Assembly (NCBI GenBank): GCA_021464245.1 | Contig: JADCRB010000028.1 | Location: 6,699,612-6,763,611 of the forward strand | Direction of reading: 5' to 3' | Length of the DNA stretch: 64,000 nt | From: Carallia brachiata | Taxonomy: Eukaryota > Streptophyta > Magnoliopsida > Malpighiales > Rhizophoraceae | Shown: positions 1 to 9,293 of the stretch, piece by piece | Numbering within the stretch: position 1 is the first letter of the stretch | Layout: every line of letters begins with the position of its first letter | Program-made: the position numbers and the translations under genes | Notes under the pieces: model-generated | Told to the model about the DNA's origin: nothing | The model's database searches: none | What the model saw: the letters and a program-made list of their open reading frames with translations, nothing else

Positions 1-868
1 CAAGCCAAGACGACAAGCCAAGACCACCCCAAGTTCAGCCATGCCCTTTTCTTATCAACTGTACAAATTTGTTCCACAATCAGATTGCCTTGCAACGCCA
101 AAAACAGAACACTCCCCAGCAGAATGCAAAAATACAATCTGTTGTGATGTTGCTACTGACGGTTGCTGAAAGCTCTTTGTAGTTATCAATAGTCCAAATA
201 TAGACCTCATAAACTACTCTTTTGGTCACAAGGCCACTTGAAGTTTCCCTTCCAATCTCAAAGCCATTGTTGGTCAAGGAAAACAGGATGAAGAGGTGGA
301 CTCTGCAGGTTCCTAACACTATTTTCCCAATTCAGTGATCAGTTTCGAGTTTGATTTCTACTTTGAAGACCTTTGATTATTATTCTCCCTGAATTTTATC
401 TTTCAAGGAACTAAATGATTACACTTGCTCCCAAGATGAAAATTGGTTTTGGGGCTGCTTCCTACTTGTTAGCTTTCCATGCCTTAATCTTGACAAGTAA
501 AAGCAGAGGCATGATATCAATACTCTTTCCATGCATTGCTTTTAGCCCATCAGTTCGGTGGAAGGGATGTCAGTTCTAATTAGGTTTACGATGTGAAAGA
601 TATTTCGACATTAGGTTTATCTAGGTAAGAGTTGTGCATTATTGTATTTCTTGCACTTTTTCTTTGTTTGTGTGGGGATGATCAGCATTTAGCATGCTTG
701 GTTCGTTTCATATCCCTGCTTGTAATAGACCAACTGTTCTTCCTTTCAGCTTTGAAAATTTTGCAAATTCTGCTGTAACAACTATTGGAAAGCCAATTAC
801 AATGGTTCCAGTAGGAAGAGATTCATAATGTGCTGGAACCTGTCATCCTAATGTGATTGTATTAACAG
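1..868. other. No supported gene
   Basis: I see no exon chain or recognisable protein. The part just before 869 ends in a plausible splice acceptor (CAG at 866-868), so it probably holds an intron and perhaps unrecognised upstream exons of the ribosomal protein copy that follows. Confidence 0.4.
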
Positions 869-1326
869 GCTAATTGTGCACCAAGAAGCTTTTTTGGCGT
901 GGAAGATTTCCTGGACGATGACAATAGCAGGCCTTACACTTACAAGAAGGAGAAACACAGAATCGAAGAACCCAAAAAAACACACATCATTTAAACAACG
1001 GACAATTGCTTATATGGAACCATTTACACTTGATGTTTTCATCTCAAAGCGCTTTGTTTCAGCATCCCTCACCCATAGGGTAACAAGTAAACAGGTTGCA
1101 GTTGCCGGCACTAACTCTAAAGACATTAAAGCTGTCTTGAAATCCCGATCGGACATACCTGCTTGTTTGGCCATTGGCCGCATCATTAGCAGAGAGGGCA
1201 AGAGAAGCTGATGTCTACACTGCTTCATATACCCCAAGGGAGAGGGACAAGTTTGAAGGGAAGATCAGAGCTGTAGTTCAGTCACTCATTGATAATGGGA
1301 TTGATATCAAAGTTTATCTTGACTGA
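869..1326 (+). pseudogene. uL18-type (L18p/L5e family) ribosomal protein, organellar, frameshifted
   Basis: The last exon of a plant nuclear gene for a mitochondrial-type large-subunit protein uL18, which binds 5S rRNA. It opens after a CAG acceptor in phase 0 with SFFGVEDFLDDDNSRPYTY, continues with KQRTIAYMEPFTLDVFISKR and SRSDIPACLAIGRIISRE, and ends with KFEGKIRAVVQSLIDNG before TGA at 1324-1326. Two single-base insertions break the frame: a seventh A in an A run near 985, and an extra G in GAGGG near 1190. With these ignored, the conserved C-terminal domain appears complete. Family assignment is by recognition of the conserved blocks. It may be a real pseudogene or a working gene hit by homopolymer sequencing errors; the otherwise clean protein favours the second or a very recent loss. 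Confidence 0.75.
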
Positions 1327-2630
1327 ATTAAGTTTCCTCCATACTTGTAGTTAGCATTGGGGTGACCAGGAATGGTGTTTGTAACTTTTATTTTCTACAT
1401 TTAAGGCATGGCTGCTATACTTTTGGGAACATAATTTTTCAGGTGCAGTACCTTCTCTCTTTTGGGTTTAAGACACGTAAAAGTTCCCTGTTTTCTCCCT
1501 GGTTTATAGACTTTCTAATTTCAAAGTCATCAACCATATATTCTTAGTCCAACGATAAATGAAAAAAAAAAAATGAAAGTCCATCATATTTGAAGGAAAA
1601 TAACCTTTCTGTCCATCTCTACGCCATGAACTTTGAAGAGAAAATTTTCATATTGAGCATCAACACAAAATTGCCCCTTCCAAAGTGGGGAAATTGAATT
1701 GATTTATCAAACAAAAGACCTGTGAGGGGTAAACAATCAAGTCTTAGGTGATGCAGCCTAAGCCGTCTGAAATCAATCTCATCTCCTCCCATTTGCTTCA
1801 ATTGCTGATATTTCGCTCTTCCACTGACACCACAGTTTCATGGTTTTCTGGTTGTTAAATTTTCAATTCTAATCTCAAGCAGCAATCAATATCTACTAAG
1901 TTAACAAGTGGATTGTGTCACGACTACTTTGATTCTGCAGTTAATCGAGCATCATTTTTTTTTTTTGGAGTTTCACTAAGAAAACATGAAAATATTCATA
2001 AATTAATTATAAGAATAAGTTTAATTTTTAATAAATAATTAAAAATTATTTTTTTTAAAACTAAATCTTAAACATACGTAATATTATTTTAAATATACTT
2101 AATATTACTCTAAACTTTATTTCAAAAATATTTTGCTAAATTTTCTTTTTATTACTTATAATTTCTTTATAATTATTTTATATGTAGTTCTAGTTTTTAT
2201 CTTTTTTTTTTCCCCTTTGTTTTCAGGACTTCAAATATCCTCTAACAAAGTGTATCTCATCTAAGAACTCCATAATCTAGCCATCCTCATAAATGAATTT
2301 CGGGAGTTAAAAATTCTGGTCGACGAAATATTAGGGATGCAAAACAGAAAACATAAAAGTAAAAAGAGGTAAAAAAGAGTGCGGGGCGGAGAATCTAACT
2401 ATCCAAGAGAGGAAAAGGGAATTTATGGTTTTATAGATTCAATTACTGGCAAAGTGGTAACAGTGATTCATCAATTCCGTTCGATAACAGTGGGTAATGA
2501 CTGTCGTGGAATTACAATGCTCCTCAACACCAATTTCTGCTTAATTGACAAACTGCCAGCTCCAAAAAGAAAAGAAAAATGACACCAAACACTATTTAGC
2601 AGCAAAAAATAGGATTCAATGATCTTGAGA
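1327..2630. other. AT-rich intergenic spacer
   Basis: Nothing recognisable. Open frames are short, have no domain signal and lie in low-complexity AT sequence (notably 1950-2230). It separates the plus-strand ribosomal protein copy from the 3' end of the minus-strand CNL-A locus. Confidence 0.5.
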
Positions 2631-3505
2631 CTAACCAGTTCCGTAGTGCAACAGTCCTATAGTGGCGTTGAGATCGCCCTCCCAACGCCCTTTGTCATCA
2701 CCTTCTTCTTCTGTCAGTTTTACTCTCTTGAGCTTTGGTGTGGTTTGGGACTAATCTTGAGAAAGTCTTCATCTTTGGACATTGTGTCACAATTACTTCC
2801 TTCAAAGATGGAAATTGAAGGTGTGATATGCAGAGGAGAAGCAAGTGAGACTTGCCAAACAATCGAGTTTCAATGTTTCCAAATTGGCCCAGGTAATCAT
2901 CATCTGGTCTTCTCCGTCATCGGGGTGGTCTTCCTCCTCTCTTGCCACTATTCCGTCCACCATATCGCATTCTCTTATAGTCAATGTTGTGAGATGCTGC
3001 AGATATTGGGCTGTTGAGGAAGTGACCAGATTTAATAAAGCATCACAGGCCCATACATCTAGATTGGACAAATTTCCAAAGCATGCAACAGAAGGCGCCA
3101 AACTAATCAAACTGTCACACCCCCATACATCTAGTGACTCAAGATTTTTAAACAAGATTTGTTCCTGTCGGCAACCCTGTTTCCAAATAGTCTTCAGATT
3201 GCAAAGTTGTAGTAGCATCATCCGTCGAATAGTGGAAACTGTCCTCCCTTGATGCTCTTCCTCACTGACAGTGACAGGTCCTTCGCAACAGAACACCTCC
3301 TGGAGCTCATTAAAGGCTACAACGAGTAGTTCCAAATTCCGGAATCGTGGGAGGAGAGCAGGGAGAAATGATGCTGACTTCTCATCAAGGTTTTCCAAAC
3401 AGAGACGCCTCAATTCATCCGATAGGAGGGCCTGAAATCGGGCATCGCTTATCAAGTGTGCGTCCCCACCAGTCAAAGTCAAAATTTTTCTAAGTTGGGA
3501 ACGAC
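2631..3505 (-). pseudogene. CNL-A exon 4: C-terminal leucine-rich repeats, frameshifted
   Basis: Last LRR exon of the CNL-A resistance locus. It follows a CAG acceptor at 3506-3508; the intended start reads VVPNLEK, matching VAPGLEE in the CNL-B copy. The open stretch (2802-about 3490) carries irregular plant LRRs such as LESLDVWGCDSLISLAPS and LTTLTIRECDMVDGIVA. Compared with the intact paralogous exon at 43414-44277, the frame shifts near 3490, near 2806 (one C missing in a TTTCC context) and near 2757, after which the tail KGRWEGDLNATIG reappears in another frame and ends at TAG 2631-2633. LRRs of such receptors sense effectors or guarded host proteins. Either the 3' end is decaying or the assembly has small indels here. 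Confidence 0.75.
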
Positions 3506-4690
3506 CTGCACAGCCCAATCATGCAGACACTTGAAAGTACTACGATTTTGGATTTTGATATTTCTCCAAAGGGGCTAAAATAAAATAAAACATCTTACTA
3601 AGTATTACATACTATATTGTCATACCTACAGAACATGAATAGATTCTTAAACGATAAATATTATTCTTTCATAAGATCAATTAAATATATATAAAAGTTT
3701 GAGCATCTACACGACTATTTAATGACATGTAAACATTTAGATCGTGTTTTTTTGTCTTGATCTTTTATTATATTTTAAATTTATTGCCATGAGGCATAAA
3801 TTTTACTCTTTTTTTTTTTCTATTTTCAAACTCATATTTTGAAGAGAAAATGACAAATTCCACAAATCTTTAAATGCAATCTCATTTTCAGGTGTCACTT
3901 ATATCAACTTAGATTTTTTCTTTTTGAAAAAAAGCCTTTGACAATCTTATAACATTTTTAAGAAACAAAAAGTCATATTATGGTTGCAATGAATGCTGCA
4001 ATTCAAAATAATTCGTTATTCCATTAATGCAAGTTGTGCTGGGCTATCTCATTTTTCTTGAAAACCCAAAAAATTTGGTTGAATGTGAAAATCGAAACTT
4101 ATAAGCCGAAGTAAATCTATTTTTTTGATTCGATTAAAGAATTTTTTTTTTAATTTTAGAAAATCACACTTAACTAAATTGAAATGTTATCTTATATCTA
4201 TATTTTTATTTTTCATTTAAATAATACTAGAATTATTACCGATAAATAAATGTATAATAAGTAAATCTCACTAAAGCATGATTATGTCTTAGATAATGAC
4301 TTATTTATTTTATACAACATAATTATAGTTTTTTTTCCTAATAAATATATCAAAATTGTATATATGTTACATTAAAATTAGAATTATTATTATTATTTTT
4401 TGGAAATTAATTGTCAACCAGTTAAAGGTTTAAAAAACCAAACTGAACCAAAACTTTTAATTGACCAAAAGTTTTGAACAACTTTGATTTTTAAAATGGT
4501 CGAAGCAAAATATAGGTCGGTTTGGGTTTTAACCTCAACCGAACCATGAACTTTCCCAAATTGACACAACTATTAGCCATCGGTATCAAGGGATTTTTAG
4601 ATGATGATTTCTTGACTAAAACAGTTCAACTGTCTGGCAAATGCATTGATGATGGACGAACAGAAAGAAGTTGAAAGTAAATCTCCGTAC
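3506..4690. other. Intron 3 of CNL-A
   Basis: AT-rich sequence between the donor after 4691 and the acceptor at 3506-3508 (minus strand). Around 4065-4540 it holds degenerate motifs of the kind ACCAAACTGAACC / GGTCGGTTTGGGTTTT, which suggest an old non-autonomous DNA element, but I cannot fix ends or a target duplication. Confidence 0.45.
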
Positions 4691-5443
4691 CTTCTCAGCT
4701 GAAAAAAATGATCGTTGAAGGGAATTATCGAATTGGCTTCCCAAGCTGCTTTCTTGAAAGCTCCCACCTTCTGAAGTAAATAATTTTATGCTGCCACAAC
4801 TACTAACAGCTAAATTTTTTAAGTTTGGCCATTCACATGTATGCATCCCTGTGTAGAGTCTCCTGAGTTGTTCTAAATCATAAAGACTCAGAGTTGTCAA
4901 TTTGGGAAATTGAAACCTAGCATTTGCTTCCGTTTCTTCATCTGTCTCAATAATTTCCTCAACCCCACAATGTTGAAGCTCAAGCCGTTCAAGCTGCAGA
5001 AGACCCCTGGCAATGAAGGCTGGAAAAACACTTTTCAGATTTGGGCATTCCGAAGCATCCACTACCTGGAGATCATTAAAGGAGATGACTTCTCTTTGTT
5101 GGGGATGCTTATTCCAGATGTGCTCCAAATTTGGCAGATTTCTTATCCTCAAGGTCCTCAATCGACTAGCTGCGGGTCCTCGTGTTCTAATATTCACCAA
5201 TGACTCAAGTGGAAGGCTAAACACCTCTTTTAGTAACGCACAATCAATCAACTCTAGGCTCTCTAGATTAAGGAACCTGCTCATCGACATCTCGGATGGA
5301 AAAATATTCAGCAGTTCCTCTGCATGCTCTACAATTATAGATTTTATTTTGGCAAAGGAACACTCGCGAAGTTCAGAATGCCATATTGACTTTAACCCAT
5401 CCATGTTAACAATCTGCAATTTCTCCAACTTCGGGACAGCGAC
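4691..5443 (-). CDS. CNL-A exon 3: leucine-rich repeat exon, open
   Basis: An uninterrupted LRR exon of about 250 codons. It begins after CAG (5444-5446) with VAVPKLEKLQIVNMDGLKSI and ends at AAG just before a GT donor (RC of ac at 4689-4690). Repeats follow the irregular pattern seen in plant CNL tails: LNLESLELIDCALLKEVFSL, LRTLRIRNLPNLEHIWNKHP, LLQLERLELQHCGVEEI, WPNLKNLAVSSCGSIKLF. The colinear exon of CNL-B (44923-45672) has the same boundaries and order. Reading on past the donor gives a hydrophobic intron-encoded tail that the paralogue does not share, so I end the exon at the donor. Confidence 0.8.
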
Positions 5444-5768
5444 CTGTAACAAAAAATAGAAACCAAGCGTCTAAGAATACCAAAAAATCGAATTAGACAC
5501 AAATGTGAAACCAAATTTAAAGTCTGTTGAAAGTTAAAAGATCAGTCATAGTAAAAGTCAATTTACCAAAAAAAAAAAGAGAATTATGTTGGACCCTTTT
5601 CTCTATCACTGTTTTAAGGGGAAAAAGGATACATTTTGTTTTGTCAGATTGGAAATAAAACACAGATTTGAGAATTCAAGGAAACAAATTAAAAGAGCCA
5701 AAACATTTTCATAAAAAAATCCCATCTAATAATAGAAGTTTAATCAGGACAAAAAAAAAGCACCGCAC

Positions 5769-6211
5769 CTTCTTTGTCGAATAGGGCTAAGTTTGATCGT
5801 ATACTGACAGCAACAGGATTCAAGATGAATGCCTTCAACTCAACACAATTCTCTATCCACAACTCTTTCAAATAAGGAAATTCCATTAAGTCACTGGTGC
5901 AGAATGTACTGAGCATTGGAAGACTTTTGAGCTTTAGGAATTCTAAATTAGGAAATGGGGCACTGCTTATAATTTCCCCTCTTGTAGCTATTACATCTTT
6001 CATTGAATCACAATTAGATATTTCAAGTTTTTGGAGTTGTGGAAGACTTTTAACCATCGACGTTGTAAATAGATAATTTAGATTCTGACACTCCTTCACA
6101 ACGAAACTTGTTAACTTGTGGAAGGAAGGCTGATCTGCAAAGTGGTCATGCCATATCTTATCCACTCTGATTGAGGCCAGCTCGAGCTCTTTCAAATTTG
6201 AGAAAAAAAAT
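5769..6211 (-). CDS. CNL-A exon 2: leucine-rich repeat exon
   Basis: LRR exon of about 145 codons: LKELELASIRVDKIWHDHFA, then LQKLEISNCDSMKDVIATRG and FPYLKELWIENCVELKAF. It ends at an AAG|GT donor (GT = RC of 5767-5768) inside ALFDKEG; CNL-B has the same boundary. The 5' edge is less certain. The CNL-B exon starts CAG|ATTGTTTTC, whereas here TTTTAG precedes A followed by eight T, one base longer, which would shift the reading frame unless another boundary is used. The exon body is fully open. Confidence 0.72.
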
Positions 6212-6880
6212 CTAAAACCACAATTTTAGTTTCACCGATTAACAACTTTAGCAAAGCTAAATCTATTGCAATTTACAAATTATGAAAGTGAGAATTGCAT
6301 TCTTTTGTGTAAAGAGACCAACACCATGCAACCAAAAAAAAAAAAAAAGTAACTAACACTCTATGCATTCGAAAACACTGTGCCTTATTTTTAGAAATTT
6401 AAATGACATCAAATTTCCATATTCTTATTTCTCTTCCAATAGACAAAATTGAACCATACATTGTCCTTATTCTCATAATACTAAGAATTATTAGCAAAAG
6501 AATTATATATATCAAAATTGGCACTAAATTTCTTATTATATCTTTTTTTAGTTTTGTTATGCTATTTAGTTCTAAAAAACTTATGGTTAACTGAACAAAA
6601 TCAAAGAGTTATATTTAAGGCTGCAAATGAGTTAAGTTTTACTATGTTCAAATCTAGTCTATTATTTAACAAAGGAGTCTAAAAAGAGGCATCGAGTCGG
6701 TATTGTTTAAAATGACAAAATGTTATTTTAAGAAAATTAATCAATTAAAAATAAATATTTAATTTGATTATATTTGTATAAACATATATAAAACTTATAT
6801 AACATATAAATTAAAAAATGTGCCTAACAATCTCACTCTAATAACACAATAAATGAAAAATTTTTATTGACTATATATAG

Positions 6881-6947
6881 GGGCGGATCTAGAAATTGTT
6901 CTTAGTGGGGATAAAATTTATAATTACTTGTAGATATTTTTGTGTGC

Positions 6948-6992
<45 letters not shown>

Positions 6993-7465
6993 ACAACATT
7001 AATTTTACTTTTCCGCAACACAACAAAAATAATTATAAATTTATAATATTTGTATTAGAAATATTCATACAGAATTATTATTTTGAGATTTTACATGGTT
7101 TTCAAATTTTGAGGATTGACTAAGATTTTTTTGGGGCCAAATTTCCATATTTAATAATAATTCTTGCAAAAAAAAAAAATCATTTGTTTAATACAAAATG
7201 GATACACCATGCATCACAATAAAGTTTTCTTTTTTTTTTTTAATAATTAACCTTTTTTTTTTACATTCATAATTACTACCTAGCCTGATCTAAAATAAGG
7301 AATTTGACGAAAAGTTATTAGATTTTAAAAATTCATGGGGGCTAAAAAAATTTCTAGTGGAGGCATACCCTAAAAATCTTAATGATTAAATAATAAATTT
7401 TAATCTCAGTGGGGGCACTTGCCCTCACAACAAAACATGTTAATCTCAGTAGGGGCAATTTTAAG
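6881..7465. mobile_element. Degenerate hAT-like (Tip100-type end) non-autonomous element
   Basis: The left edge GGGGCGGATCTAGAAA and inner right motifs (GTGGGGGCACTTGCC near 7411-7428) resemble the ends of the well-delimited hAT element at 28639-29502. The right terminal repeat and a target duplication are not visible, and a short motif (TTAATCTCAGT plus GGGGCA) is repeated at 7399 and 7440, so the right end has been rearranged. It replaces the 3' end of the duplicated LRR exon that follows on the minus strand. It contains a (TA)n tract at 6951-6990. Confidence 0.45.
6951..6990. repeat. (TA)n microsatellite
   Basis: A pure TA tract of about 20 units directly after the motif GTGCATG. Confidence 0.95.
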
Positions 7466-7469
7466 CTAC

Positions 7470-8030
7470 CAATGCAAAACTTGCTGAGAGTTAGAAGACA
7501 TTTAAACTTTAGAAATTCTAAATTAGGAAAGGGGATATTGTCTATTTTTTCCCCTTTAATAGCTATCACATCTTCCAGTGACTCGCAGTCACATATCTCT
7601 AGTCTTTGGAATTGGGTAAGACATTTGACCATTGATGATATAAAAAGATAATTAATTAGAGTACTGTTATATTTTTTTAAAAAAATATGTCTAAATTGTT
7701 GTTTGAATACAATTAGTTGGATTTAATGTGCAACCGATCGAATTACATGTGCAACAAAATATAAGAAGCAATTTTTTTCTTATAATTAGTTGCATATACA
7801 ATTCGGTCGGTTGCATATTGAATCCGCTTATTTACATTCGGGCAGTAATTCAGACGCTTCTTCTTCCAAAAATATAATTTTTTCCAATTAGAGAAGATCC
7901 CTACAAGTCTCCGCTGTCAAACTTGTTAATTTGTAGAAAGAATGCCAATCTCATCTGCAAATTGTTCGTGTCATATCTTATCCACTCCAATAAAGGATAA
8001 CTTCAGTACTTTCAAAGTTGGGAAAACAAT
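7470..8030 (-). pseudogene. CNL-A exon 2': duplicated, decayed LRR exon
   Basis: A second copy of the exon-2 type LRR exon, upstream of exon 2 on the minus strand. It starts after TAG at 8031-8033 with IVFPTLKVLKLSFIGVDKI, almost the same as the CNL-B exon-2 start, and then hits a stop where the family has Trp. After an inserted MITE (7662-7885) it resumes as MVKCLTQFQRLEICDCESLE and FPNLEFLKFKCLLTLSKFC, and breaks off near 7470 at the hAT-like element. CNL-B has only one such exon, so this is an exon duplication in CNL-A or a loss in CNL-B. It cannot code across its stops and insertions. Confidence 0.72.
7662..7885. mobile_element. MITE copy 1 (224 bp), in the duplicated LRR exon
   Basis: Direct repeats AATTAGAG at 7654-7661 and 7886-7893 flank a 224-bp insert that interrupts homology to the LRR exon. 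Inner sequence is foldback-like: motifs of the kind GTGCAACCGATCGAATT and AATTCGGTCGGTTGCATAT are mutual inverted repeats. The sister copy is at 47517-47737 (221 bp). Target repeats of 8-9 bp point to hAT or Mutator-like transposition; copy 2 has a perfect 9-bp repeat, which favours Mutator-like. Confidence 0.75.
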
Positions 8031-8033
8031 CTA

Positions 8034-8747
8034 CAACCATAATTTTCTATTTCATCAATTTATTTTCACACAAATTTTAAAAAAATAGTAAGAATAAATT
8101 TATGGTAATATTTAAATTATCGTACTTGGTGAGATAAATCCATACCATAAAAAATATTAAACCTTACTGTTTAACAAATTATATGATATCAACATTCCAT
8201 AATCTTATATCTATTCTAACATTCTTAAAGTATTGCACTACAAGCAGTACAGTGTTTGTGAATTTTTTTTTTTTTTTAGTATAACTCATATTATTTTATA
8301 CTACATAAATTTATTTTTTTATTTTATTTATTACAAGCAAATTCCGTATTTATATGATATAAAATTATTAATAAATTATATTCACTCATAAAAACAATCA
8401 AATAAAAAATACTCAATAATATTGGATAACAACTTTCATAAAAAAAACTTTCATATTTATGTCTGCAAATGACCCATCCTAGCCCCTCACACAAACAAAA
8501 ACCAGAAAGAAAAAAGATAGATAACTAGAAGATCTATCTAAAATTTATATGGAGTAATATATTTAAAATTTATTAGTATAATATTATTTTAGATCTAATA
8601 TAAATAAAAAATATATATAATAATTCAAAGGTGTCATCAAAACTTTTTTCTAGTTAAATTTAAGCTAAATAAATTGTCTAGCCATGAAAAACACTCTACC
8701 CGAAAGTATAAAATTATAATGTGATTTATGTCAAGAGAGCACCGTAC
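8034..8747. other. Intron 1 of CNL-A
   Basis: AT-rich non-coding sequence between the exon-1 donor (GT = RC of 8746-8747) and the acceptor of the duplicated exon 2'. No other feature is visible. Confidence 0.5.
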
Positions 8748-9293
8748 CATTTCATTAAATAAGGGCATCGAAGTATCACTTGCTGATTCAATTTCCCTGA
8801 CAGGTGGATCCATTGCAGATTGCTTTTGTCTTGAACTAGACGCGTTTGCGGATGCGGGAGACAGTTTCTCTTTCGAACAAAAGCTTCGGAGCAGTGGCAG
8901 TCGTAACTTCAAGGAGAATAATTGAGTGAACTCCACCACTTCATTTTTGTCATCTTCTTCTTCTTTTGCTTGTTCATTTTCATAAGCAAATAACACTTCC
9001 ATATCACTGCAGTCCATTATTTCCATTTCTCCAAGTTGTTGAAGGTTTCTTCGAACCATGGAAAACGGGAAGAGATTCTTCAATTTGTTGCAGCTTCTGA
9101 CTTTTAGGATTCTTAGTCTGCAGAAGTCCCCTACAAAAGTTTTCCCAGGGAAATCTTGTCCAGGTTCACCAGATTGTGCAGAGTCAACGACTCTAGGGCG
9201 GGAAATGCATCACAAGACCCACCTTTTTGAGTCAATGATATATCGAATCTCTCCATTGTTTGGACATAGAGATGCTTTAATTGCGGAAATCCT
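8748..9293 (-). pseudogene. CNL-A exon 1, 3' part: LRRs after a 2-bp deletion
   Basis: Continuation of exon 1 in shifted frames. After NVLYDL the paralogue CNL-B reads HSEGFP; CNL-A lacks one CA of a CACA pair, so translation stops at TGA. LRR coding continues in another frame (FPQLKHLYV, ALESLTLHNLVNLDKIS), shifts again near 9140, and is then open through CRLRILKVRSC, KNLFPFSMVRRNLQQLGEME, an acidic stretch and SFCSKEKLSP. It ends in PLFNEM before a GT donor at 8746-8747; CNL-B ends its first exon identically. The receptor would be truncated within the LRR unless these shifts are assembly errors. Confidence 0.72.
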
